A stretch of 64,000 nucleotides of DNA from Methylomarinovum tepidoasis (GTDB lineage: Bacteria; Pseudomonadota; Gammaproteobacteria; Methylococcales; Methylothermaceae), in contig NZ_AP024718.1 of the NCBI RefSeq assembly GCF_030294985.1, positions 1,503,001-1,567,000 of the forward strand, read 5' to 3'. The translations under genes and the position numbers were made by a program. This document shows, piece after piece, positions 36,112 to 43,961 of the stretch. The notes beneath the pieces were generated by a model that made no database searches, had not been told where the DNA came from, and saw only the letters and a program-made list of their open reading frames with translations. Positions within the stretch are counted from its first letter, which is position 1. Each line of letters starts with the position of its first letter.

Positions 36112-36498
36112 ATGAAAAAGCCTCTCAGAGGACTGCTGGCCTTCCCCGCGGCGGGCATCGCCTTGCTTCTCAGCGGCTGCACCTCGGATGGCATCGGTTA
36201 CACCAGCGTCGGCGTCTGGTACGGCTACCCCTATTACGGTTCCGGCTGGGACTACTATCCTTATCCCTGCTGCTGGGACGACGACGATCACCACCATCAT
36301 CCCGACCGGCCCAAGCCCGTCACGCCCATTCAACCGGCAAACCCCAGGCCGCTTCCGGGGCGCCCCATCACCACGCCCGGCGCCCCATCACGCCCCAAGC
36401 CACCCAGCAACATCGGTCGGCCAAGGCCGCGACCCTCGATACAGCCCATGCGGGCGCCACGTGCCATGCCCCGGCGCGGCGGTGGAAGGCGCCGCTGA
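36112..36498 (+). CDS. Small proline-rich lipoprotein with Tyr- and His-rich segments
   Basis: Protein of 128 residues with a lipobox LLSGC (Cys23). The mature part has a Tyr/Trp/Gly-rich stretch (VWYGYPYYGSGWDYYPYP), then CCWDDDDHHHHPDRP, a cluster of Cys, Asp and His that could bind metal, then a Pro/Arg-rich basic tail ending RRGGGRRR. No family is recognised. It is probably co-transcribed with the VOC lipoprotein. ATG at 36112, preceded by AAGGAGG inside the previous gene. Confidence 0.65.
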   Translation: MKKPLRGLLAFPAAGIALLLSGCTSDGIGYTSVGVWYGYPYYGSGWDYYPYPCCWDDDDHHHHPDRPKPVTPIQPANPRPLPGRPITTPGAPSRPKPPSNIGRPRPRPSIQPMRAPRAMPRRGGGRRR

Positions 36499-36515
36499 TC
36501 CGTACCTGAACGCGG

Positions 36516-38888
36516 TCATCGAATCCAAGGCCGGGCCTGTTTGATGGCCAGATGGCCGCGGCTGCCGTCGTCGGTTTCGGTGATCTTGAACTCGATCTCG
36601 ATGGCGAAATCGTCTTCGCCGCCGTAGCGCTTTTTGAAGTGGTGGTGGATGAGGGTCAGGTAATGACGCAACTGTGCGATCTCTTCCCGGCGCAGCACCG
36701 TTTCCGAGACCGGCTGGCCATAGACTTCGGTGACGTTGCTGTGACGCAGGTACAGAGTTTCCCAGGTGTCGGTGCTTTCCGCTCCCGGCAACCGGACCAG
36801 CAGGAACTCGTCCGGAACAGGAAAGACCGTCTCGCCGCCGATTTCCAGGGGTTTGGGGTTGGTGACCGAGATTTCCCCGTACTGGGCGTTGACGGTGAAG
36901 CCGGGCCAGCCGGCATTGTAGAGATTCGCGCTTACGGCCACCCCGTTGGCCTGCTCGTCGCCGTAGTTGGGATGGATCAGCACTCCCATGTAGGTATGCA
37001 GGTGATCGACGCGCCAGAACGCCCGTTCCTCGAACGCCCCATCGTTCCATAGGCTGGCCCAGACTTTCTTGACGCTCTCGATCAGCGCCCCCTCGTCGGC
37101 CTTGTGGGTGGTCGAACGATAGAGGCCAGCGCCGTTGAAGCCGGGAAGATCTTCGTTATTGGTGCTGGAACGGCAGCGCAGCGACTGGTGGAAAGGCGGT
37201 CCGCCGGGTTCCCAGAAACGGCGGACGGCTTCGATGGCGGCGATCAGATCGTCCGGCGCCTCGCCTTTTTTGATCCGTTTGCGCAGGGTTTTGAGCTGGG
37301 CGCTGCGGTATTCCGGATCATCCTGGAACCGGGCGTCGGCCAGGAGCGCCCGGACCTGATCGTAAAAGGAAGGTCCGTGTTCTCCCGGCGGACACAGGGT
37401 GGTTTGCGCCTTACCGCAGCGGGGCAGGGCCATGAAGCGGTCGTAGAGGGAAAAGGGGAGGACATAGCCGTCGGGGGCTACTCCTTCCGGGAGGATCTTC
37501 CCCAGCTCGGCGACGTTGGCGGCCTTGACCCCGAAGGCGCGCCAGTCGGAAAAGCCGATGTCCGTCAGCGGCAGCGGTTCGGTGACGCTTAGATCGTATT
37601 CCGGCACCTGAACCTGAGTGGGCCGCAGACCGTCGAGCCAGTTCTGTGCTTCCGCCTCGCTGGCCGATTCCAGACGGATGCCGTCGGCGTCGGCGTGAAG
37701 ATGCACCCATTGGCCGATGAGAGGGGCGATGTCAGGACGGGTGGCGGCGTTTCGAAGATAGACGTTGGGCCGCCGGTCCTGTTTGGCCCGCAGGTTGATG
37801 TGGGACAGGGTGGTCTGGGGCGTTTCGGTGATGATGCCGGCCACCCGTTTCAGGTCGTTGGGGACGTAGGTGAAGATGGCGACGTCACGGGCCGAGGGAA
37901 GCGGGTCGCCCGGCCGGACCAGCCGCAGACGGCCATAGCTGTCGCCGGGGTTGAGGACGGCGCTGTCGGTGTCTGCGAAAAGCTCGGTGGAGAACATCAG
38001 CGGAATGCCGTCGCCGGCGAGTGCGTCGCCGTGTTCGCGGGCCAGGGTTTCCTGGGTGACGCCCAGGGGATGATAGATCAACCGGTCGGCGGCGAACGGC
38101 ATGGCCTGCTGGAGCAGACGGAAGGCCGCACGGATACCGGAAACCGGCACCGGGTCGGTGGGCCAGAACTCCAGCGCGTAGCGGTCGTTCTGAGGGTAGT
38201 GGACCACGGAGCCGACCAGATTGCGCCGCCCCTGGCTGAAGTAGCTGACGGCGTTGAAGCGGGCGATCGCTTCGTCCCGTGCCAGCTCGGGATACCACCC
38301 CAGCGCATCATGGACGAAATCGAAGTGGAGCGAGTAGCGGCGGCTGTTCTGGAAGTGGAGCAGGGGGTGGCCGGTGTCGATGTCGGTGATGACGAACTTG
38401 ACCTCTTCGGCGCCGCCGATTCCGGCGCTGGCCGCCAACTGGGAGAAATCCTCCGGGTTCCGTAGCCGTAGCCGGCCTTCGGTTTCCGCCAGGTATCGGT
38501 AACCGGGATCGCCGTTTTCCGGGTAAGCCTCGGTCACCAGGAACTGAATCCCGCCAAGGCCCGGAACCTGCGTCAGACGTACTTGAAAACGGGGGGCGCC
38601 AGGGCGTTCGGCGAGTGTCACCGGCAGTTGGAGCGTCCCGGTGGCGGCATCGTAAACGGGGCCGTCTTCGGGGGTCTGGTCACAGACGGACAGTTCGGTG
38701 AGCGCGAATTGCCAGCGGTCTTCGGCAAGGCGCTCTAGGGTGACGTTGCAATAGGCGGTTTGTCCGGCGATGACGCCGGGCACGGTCAGGGTGGCATCGC
38801 TGTCGTGGTAGTCAGCCGGTGCGGCGGCATGGGGAGAAGGACAGGAAAGTGCGGCCATCGCCAGGATGGCTGCCGGTCGGATGTTCAT
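36516..38888 (-). CDS. Exported PEP/pyruvate-binding domain protein
   Basis: Protein of 790 residues with a signal peptide (MNIRPAAILAMAALSC…HAAA). The first ~450 residues are an unassigned beta-rich region. The C-terminal ~330 residues resemble the ATP-grasp-like nucleotide-binding domain of pyruvate phosphate dikinase and PEP synthase: FGVKAANVAELGKILPEG, SSTNNEDLPGFNGAGLYRST and the end EIEFKITETDD with IKQARPW. Such an ATP-dependent fold outside the cytosol is unexpected. The start at 38888 was chosen because the signal peptide begins there; it overlaps the upstream gene's stop by 4 bp, so the two are coupled. Confidence 0.78.
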   Translation of the reverse strand: MNIRPAAILAMAALSCPSPHAAAPADYHDSDATLTVPGVIAGQTAYCNVTLERLAEDRWQFALTELSVCDQTPEDGPVYDAATGTLQLPVTLAERPGAPRFQVRLTQVPGLGGIQFLVTEAYPENGDPGYRYLAETEGRLRLRNPEDFSQLAASAGIGGAEEVKFVITDIDTGHPLLHFQNSRRYSLHFDFVHDALGWYPELARDEAIARFNAVSYFSQGRRNLVGSVVHYPQNDRYALEFWPTDPVPVSGIRAAFRLLQQAMPFAADRLIYHPLGVTQETLAREHGDALAGDGIPLMFSTELFADTDSAVLNPGDSYGRLRLVRPGDPLPSARDVAIFTYVPNDLKRVAGIITETPQTTLSHINLRAKQDRRPNVYLRNAATRPDIAPLIGQWVHLHADADGIRLESASEAEAQNWLDGLRPTQVQVPEYDLSVTEPLPLTDIGFSDWRAFGVKAANVAELGKILPEGVAPDGYVLPFSLYDRFMALPRCGKAQTTLCPPGEHGPSFYDQVRALLADARFQDDPEYRSAQLKTLRKRIKKGEAPDDLIAAIEAVRRFWEPGGPPFHQSLRCRSSTNNEDLPGFNGAGLYRSTTHKADEGALIESVKKVWASLWNDGAFEERAFWRVDHLHTYMGVLIHPNYGDEQANGVAVSANLYNAGWPGFTVNAQYGEISVTNPKPLEIGGETVFPVPDEFLLVRLPGAESTDTWETLYLRHSNVTEVYGQPVSETVLRREEIAQLRHYLTLIHHHFKKRYGGEDDFAIEIEFKITETDDGSRGHLAIKQARPWIR

Positions 38889-40456
38889 CTTACGGTTTCC
38901 AGCTGGAAAGTCAGGGAAGGCGTATCGGGGATCTGGCGCAGATCGACGGTGAAAGTGTCCAGGTGGCCGTCGGGGAAGCGCACACGGACCGACGGGATGT
39001 GCAGGCGGCCGCTGTCCGGCAGGTAGCGGGCCGGGTGAGCCGGCGCTTCCGTGGGCGTCAGTTCCTGCAACCGGAACTGCCATCCGGGCCCCTGGGGATC
39101 GCGGGCCAGGATCGCCCGGTACCAGCCCCGGCCGGCTTCCCAGATGCCCACGCCGTCGAGCATCAGGCGTCCGTCGTCGAAGTCGAAGCGGGCGGAAGGC
39201 GGAAGTGCCGTGGAACCGGTGCGGAAGACGGCGCCTTCAGCGTTATCCCCCAGACGCCTGCCGGGGGCGCCGATCCACAGGTGCTTTCCGGCCACCGCCA
39301 GGCTGGCGCCGAACCGGTCGTAGGCCCGTCCTTGCGCCAGTTCCAGGGGGGCATCCTGCCATGCTTCGGCAACCTGGCTGAAGCGATGGACCACCCCCGT
39401 GCGGAAACGTTTGCCGGTTTCCCGAGGCGCGCCGACCAGCAATCGTTCTCCTTGCCAGGCCAGAGCCGCGCCGAACCGGCCGTCTTCGCCTGGACGGTCT
39501 GAGGCCAGAATGGTCTGAGGTTGCCATCGGGATCCGTCATAACCGTAGAGATAGACGACCCCGGTGGCCAGGGTGTCGCCCACGTCCTTGCCGGGAGAGC
39601 CGACGGCCAGTTTGCCGTCCCGCAACGCCAGCGCCGCACCGTAATCTTGGAGGCATTCCGCGTCCCCCGGCGCCAGGGTCGCCGCTGGTGTAGTGGCGCC
39701 GGCGGCCAGTTCGGAAAGGCGATACAGATACACCACCCCCACATCCTCGCCACAGAAAGGGGCGTCCCCCTTGGCGATGGCGAAGGCATGGGTGGAAAGG
39801 TCTCCGGCAGGGACGATGCGGCCCTGAAACGGGGTCACGTCCCGGGCCGGCGCGCCCACGGCAAGCCCGTCTCCGGCCAGCGCCAGGGAAGCGCCATAGT
39901 CCGCCTGGAATTCTCCCTGGGGATCGGTCAGACGCTGGATCAGGGTGCAGTTCTCCCGGCAACGGTACAGGAAGACCGCACCACCGGCGTCGGCTCCCGG
40001 TGCTCCTACCGCGAGCCACTCTCCAGCCGCCGCCAGCGCCGCTCCAAAGCGGTCTCCGCTCCCGGCATCCGGAGATTGCAGGGTTTCCTGATGCTGCCAC
40101 CGGCCCGTCTGGTCGCGCCGGTAGCGATGTACCCGGCCACCGTTTTCCCCGTCCGGGGCGGCGACCGCCAAACCGGCCGCGGATAGAGCGACCTGTTCGC
40201 CGAAACCGGGGGCATCGGCGCGCAAGACGGCCGCCTCGCCCCACAGGCCGGGGCGGGGATAGTCCCGTTCGTAGACGATCACCCGCCCCGAAGCGGCCAC
40301 GGCGGCGCTGTCTTCCGTCAAGGCCAGGATTTGGCCGAAACGGCGGTTGTCGCCGGGGTCGGTGGGCAGCAGCCGTTGGTTACGATCTAGTTCCCCGGAA
40401 CTTGCAGCGCCGCTCAAAGCGAGCGGCAGCAGGACGATCAGGCGATAGCGGTGCAA
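38885..40456 (-). CDS. Exported FG-GAP/integrin-like beta-propeller protein
   Basis: Protein of 523 residues with a signal peptide (cleavage near ASS, residue ~20). It has about seven FG-GAP-like repeats of the form DRFGAALAAAGEWLAVGAPGAD..G.VFLYR, for example DYGASLALAGDGLAVGAPARD and DRFGASLAVAGKHLWIGAPGR, which should form a beta-propeller. The last ~110 residues (RFDFDDGRLMLDGVGIWEAG onward) are a separate domain. It is a likely surface or periplasmic protein, translated together with the exported PEP/pyruvate-binding protein. No anchor is seen. Confidence 0.82.
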   Translation of the reverse strand: MHRYRLIVLLPLALSGAASSGELDRNQRLLPTDPGDNRRFGQILALTEDSAAVAASGRVIVYERDYPRPGLWGEAAVLRADAPGFGEQVALSAAGLAVAAPDGENGGRVHRYRRDQTGRWQHQETLQSPDAGSGDRFGAALAAAGEWLAVGAPGADAGGAVFLYRCRENCTLIQRLTDPQGEFQADYGASLALAGDGLAVGAPARDVTPFQGRIVPAGDLSTHAFAIAKGDAPFCGEDVGVVYLYRLSELAAGATTPAATLAPGDAECLQDYGAALALRDGKLAVGSPGKDVGDTLATGVVYLYGYDGSRWQPQTILASDRPGEDGRFGAALAWQGERLLVGAPRETGKRFRTGVVHRFSQVAEAWQDAPLELAQGRAYDRFGASLAVAGKHLWIGAPGRRLGDNAEGAVFRTGSTALPPSARFDFDDGRLMLDGVGIWEAGRGWYRAILARDPQGPGWQFRLQELTPTEAPAHPARYLPDSGRLHIPSVRVRFPDGHLDTFTVDLRQIPDTPSLTFQLETVR

Positions 40457-40634
40457 GCTCAGGCTCCGCCGTTATCGGTGGGCGTGTCTTCGCCGGGATG
40501 GTGGCTGCCGTGAGGCATTTGTTTCATCTTCATTCTTCGAGTGTTGTGGAAAACTTACCGAGTAATAAGGCAAATTACACGCCACGGAAAAACATCAGGA
40601 AATCCAGCTACTTGCAAAGGTGCGACGTGCTCTT

Positions 40635-40671
40635 ATGCGGCATATGCCGCATATTTGCGGCATATGCCGCA
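40635..40671. promoter_or_regulatory. Two tandem 16-bp palindromes, likely activator-binding sites
   Basis: TGCGGCATATGCCGCA occurs twice (40636-40651 and 40656-40671), with centres 20 bp apart, about two helical turns. Each is a perfect palindrome; the first extends to 18 bp. The pair is centred about 110 bp upstream of the predicted sigma-54 start site, where enhancer-binding proteins normally sit. I do not recognise the regulator. The remainder of 40457-40825 shows no gene. Confidence 0.75.
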
Positions 40672-40737
40672 TTTTATGTTCCCGCGCATCCACCGGCACG
40701 ATCTGCAATCTGTTTGAATTCAATGGGTAAGCAATAT

Positions 40738-40752
40738 TGGACCGGATTTTGC
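40738..40752 (+). promoter_or_regulatory. Sigma-54 promoter of the multiheme cytochrome array
   Basis: TGGACCG-GATT-TTGC matches the -24/-12 consensus with GG and GC exactly ten bases apart. Transcription would start near 40764, leaving a leader of about 62 nt before the ATG at 40826. It shares the GATTTTGC half with the PEP-CTERM promoter at 28230. Confidence 0.68.
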
Positions 40753-40825
40753 TAAATGCAGGAGACCAGGTCGTAGCCGCTTTATCGGCCATCCATCGCA
40801 AAGCAAACCTTGAATGAGGGGGAAC

Positions 40826-43618
40826 ATGAAAAAACGATATGTGTGGCTTCTGCTCGGGCTCGGATTCGGCCCGGCACAGGCCAAGGTCAACTGGATCGAC
40901 AAACCGGTGGAGCATCCGGCGATCCCCTTGCTGGACGAGAACGGGAAGCATGTGCTCGAAAGCGGCATGCCCTACAGCCCAAGAAAGAGCTGCGCTGGAT
41001 CCGGTTGTCACGATTACGACAAGATCACCTCCGCCTACCACTTCGAAATGGGGCGGGACGAGGCGCGCGACGATTTCGGCAAGTTCAGTCCTTTCCTGGG
41101 GGCCAAATCCCTGGTCAGCCCCGGTTGGTTCGGGGGCTTCAACTGCATGGGGGGCAGCATCCCCACCTTCCTGGCCAACAAGAGCAACGGTTATAAGGAA
41201 ATGATCCGGGACTACGGGGCGGCCGGTTTCATCGGTTGTTCCAGTTGCCATGCCGGTGGCGGTTTCGGCGAGAAGGACCGGGAAGGCATCCGCTATACCG
41301 ATCGCGATCCGGCTACGATTCCCTTGTGGGATGGCGACTACTACAACCGCGGCACCGACGAGAACAACCAGAAGACCGACAAAAGCGTGGTGGCCAAGTG
41401 GGACTGGCACAAGAGCGGCCTTCTGGAGGCCGATTGCATGTGGTGCCACATGAGTCCCGACGAGGTGAAACTGCCTGACGAGCGCATGTCCCTGAGCCGT
41501 GGCATCATTGGCGCCTACCGCAACGCCCGGCGCGAGTTCATCAGCGGCGGCTGGTTTCGCTACGCTGCCAACACCGCCTGGGAATTCGTTCCCACTGTCG
41601 ACGGCAAGCAGCTCCTGACCATCGAGCGGGATTGGAGCGAGGACGGAAAAAGCTACGAGCTCAAAACCGGAGAGGACGGCAATCCGGTGATTCACTGGAA
41701 TCCGGAAGCCTTCGACGAGAACGGCCGTATCCACGTCAAGATGCTGCGCTTCCCGGAGAGCGACAACTGCATGTCCTGTCACGTAACTAGCAACTCCCGC
41801 CGCGGTTTCTACGGTTATGGCGACAACGCCCGCATGGAGCTGGGCGAGGACGGCACCCTGGTGGAGGATTACCAGGACGACGTCCACAAGGACAAGGACC
41901 TGGGCGAGTACTGGCACGGCGAATCGCGCATCATGGACAACTGCAATGTCTGCCACAGCCGCGCCTACCTCAAGACCCGCCATGAGAACGTGAATCTGGA
42001 CCAGGATCACAATTTCATGAAGGGCAACTCGGATATGGACATCCGCAACGACCTGGACTTCTCCGCCGACCTTCGCACCTGCGAATACTGTCACGTGGAG
42101 GGCAGGAACCCGCGCGGCGAGCCGGCGGTGATTCCGTCCGGTCAGGACAGCCTGCTGGCGGCCCACCTGGAGCGCTGGAAGAACAGCGGCTACATGACCG
42201 GCTACAGTCAGCAAAGCCTGAACCGGGTGGTGCAGACCCACTTCAACGTCCTCAATTGCCAGACCTGCCACATCACCGGCAAAAAGGGACGGGGTGGCAG
42301 GCCGTTGCAGATCATGTACCGCTACCGGGACGATGTGGACGGCAAGCGCAAGATCGTCCCCTACAACCCGCGCCTGCGCTATCTGTGGATCGACACCACC
42401 ACCGGGTGGGCGTTGACCCGCTACGAGCGCGGCCTGGTCACCAAACAGCAAGTGGATGAGAACGGCGAACCGATCAAGGACGGCCGCAACTTCGTTTTCG
42501 ATATCGTCGATCCGGAGACCGGCGAGAAGCTGCCGGGTACGGTGTTGGGGCGCGTCTCCCATGGCAGCCTGCGGATTGGAGATCCGACGGACGCCGACGG
42601 TTACCGCTCTCTCAAGCGCGCCTATGACAAGCTGATGCAGATGCGTCACGGGCCACAATTGAACGGCCGCAACCCGGATGTGAAATTGGTGTGGTTGGAA
42701 TCCAACGAGTACATCATCTCCCACAACGTCCGTCCGGCGGCCGATTCGGTTCCCTGCGGCGACTGCCACGCCCGGAAACAGGACGGTTCCTACAGCTCGC
42801 TGCTGAAGGAAGACGGCATCCTGGGATCGGGAAACAGCAAGTATGTGGCCACGCTGCCGGATCCGAAGCTGGTGGAAGAAGGCGTGGTGGTGCTGGGAAT
42901 GCCCTACATGCGCATCGACGGCGACGGCGCCATTTATGAAAACGAAAAGGACATTCTGTTCACTACCCTGGCGAATCCGTTCATGACCGTCAACGACGCG
43001 CCGGAAAGCCGCTTCTTCGGTGGTTTCCTGCGGAAGATGCCGTTGAAGCGGGTGACGGGGTTGAGCGGCCTGCCGCCGGAAACGGTCAGACAGTACGGTC
43101 AGCGCTATGGCGAAGACACGCCGCTGTATGCCCTGGTGCCTCGTTATGGCAAGGACACCCTGCGCAAGACCATCGTCGCCCTGCCGGTCAACACCGTGAC
43201 CGACGCTTTGGCGCCGAAGTGGCGCGCCGAGCTGTTGCTGTTCCCGCGTTCGGCCCAGCTCACCGACCTGCTGCACAGCCGCGGCTTCGGTGACCTGGCC
43301 TCCGATGTGATCCACGTCAGCATGCTGGACGATCACAAGCGGGCCATAACCGATCTGTTCGGCAACCGGTTGATCGTGAAGCTGCCTTACCGCGGCAGGG
43401 CCGGAAACGTCAACGGCATCGAGGTGCTGATGTCGGTGGACGGCCGGGAAATCCACCGCATCGATCCGCAGGACATCGTCGACTTCGTGCCGGCGACCCA
43501 GGCGAGTGGAGAACGGCTGCCAGGCTCCCAGGTATCCAACCCGGACCTGGATGTGGAGGATGGCTACGTGATCTTCCTGGCCGACCAGCCCGGCTTCTTT
43601 GCAGTGGTCGATCGTTGA
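40826..43618 (+). CDS. Octaheme c-type cytochrome, exported
   Basis: Protein of 930 residues with a Sec signal peptide (MKKRYVWLLLGLGFGPAQA). Heme motifs in order: an unusual CX4CH (CAGSGCH, from Cys56), then CSSCH, CMWCH, CMSCH, CNVCH, CEYCH, CQTCH and CGDCH, so up to eight hemes, all in the first ~670 residues. The last ~230 residues lack Cys-heme motifs and look like a beta-rich domain. There is no lipobox; it is soluble in the periplasm or secreted. It is the first gene of the array, after a GAGGGGGAA ribosome-binding site, and by size and position a candidate terminal reductase or surface cytochrome. Substrate unknown. Confidence 0.88.
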   Translation: MKKRYVWLLLGLGFGPAQAKVNWIDKPVEHPAIPLLDENGKHVLESGMPYSPRKSCAGSGCHDYDKITSAYHFEMGRDEARDDFGKFSPFLGAKSLVSPGWFGGFNCMGGSIPTFLANKSNGYKEMIRDYGAAGFIGCSSCHAGGGFGEKDREGIRYTDRDPATIPLWDGDYYNRGTDENNQKTDKSVVAKWDWHKSGLLEADCMWCHMSPDEVKLPDERMSLSRGIIGAYRNARREFISGGWFRYAANTAWEFVPTVDGKQLLTIERDWSEDGKSYELKTGEDGNPVIHWNPEAFDENGRIHVKMLRFPESDNCMSCHVTSNSRRGFYGYGDNARMELGEDGTLVEDYQDDVHKDKDLGEYWHGESRIMDNCNVCHSRAYLKTRHENVNLDQDHNFMKGNSDMDIRNDLDFSADLRTCEYCHVEGRNPRGEPAVIPSGQDSLLAAHLERWKNSGYMTGYSQQSLNRVVQTHFNVLNCQTCHITGKKGRGGRPLQIMYRYRDDVDGKRKIVPYNPRLRYLWIDTTTGWALTRYERGLVTKQQVDENGEPIKDGRNFVFDIVDPETGEKLPGTVLGRVSHGSLRIGDPTDADGYRSLKRAYDKLMQMRHGPQLNGRNPDVKLVWLESNEYIISHNVRPAADSVPCGDCHARKQDGSYSSLLKEDGILGSGNSKYVATLPDPKLVEEGVVVLGMPYMRIDGDGAIYENEKDILFTTLANPFMTVNDAPESRFFGGFLRKMPLKRVTGLSGLPPETVRQYGQRYGEDTPLYALVPRYGKDTLRKTIVALPVNTVTDALAPKWRAELLLFPRSAQLTDLLHSRGFGDLASDVIHVSMLDDHKRAITDLFGNRLIVKLPYRGRAGNVNGIEVLMSVDGREIHRIDPQDIVDFVPATQASGERLPGSQVSNPDLDVEDGYVIFLADQPGFFAVVDR

Positions 43619-43623
43619 GAGAA

Positions 43624-43652
43624 GGGGGGAAGAAAACCTTCTGCTTCCCCCC
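43624..43652. terminator. Intergenic hairpin after the first cytochrome gene
   Basis: The stem GGGGGGAAG / CTTCCCCCC with an 11-base loop begins 6 bp after the octaheme stop codon. A second, imperfect stem (AGGGGCCCC / GGGGTCCCT) lies at about 43688-43710, followed by CCTTTT. They may attenuate transcription or stabilise the first gene's message relative to the rest of the array. Confidence 0.55.
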
Positions 43653-43729
43653 GGTTGAACGCCCTTGTTCAGAACTGCCTTGATTTCAGGGGCCCCCACG
43701 CGGGGTCCCTCCTTTTGCGGAGGAGAAAA

Positions 43730-43954
43730 ATGCTGAAAACACTTTGGTTCAAAACGGTTCCCTGGCTGGCCGGCGTTGGAATCGCCGGCGGCCAGGCGGG
43801 GCTGGCGACCCGCTGTACGGTTCCCCAGCAGGGCCTCTGCTCCGGCTGCGGCAGTTGCGCGGTGGTGGCAGCTTCCCTGGTGACCTGGGCGGTGATGGCC
43901 AAGAAACGCCGCGGCGGGGATTTTTACACCGTGACCACGGAAGAAAGCCGCTGA
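43730..43954 (+). CDS. Small membrane protein with CX6CX2CX2C cluster
   Basis: Protein of 74 residues. A hydrophobic N-terminal segment (TVPWLAGVGIAGG) is followed by RCTVPQQGLCSGCGSC, four Cys spaced CX6CX2CX2C, then a membrane helix (AVVAASLVTWAVMA) and a basic tail. The Cys spacing suggests an Fe-S cluster or metal site at the membrane surface. It contains no CXXCH. I recognise no family. ATG at 43730, preceded by GGAGGAG; an in-frame start at 43655 lies within the hairpin region and has no ribosome-binding site. Confidence 0.7.
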   Translation: MLKTLWFKTVPWLAGVGIAGGQAGLATRCTVPQQGLCSGCGSCAVVAASLVTWAVMAKKRRGGDFYTVTTEESR

Positions 43955-43961
43955 AGTTGCG

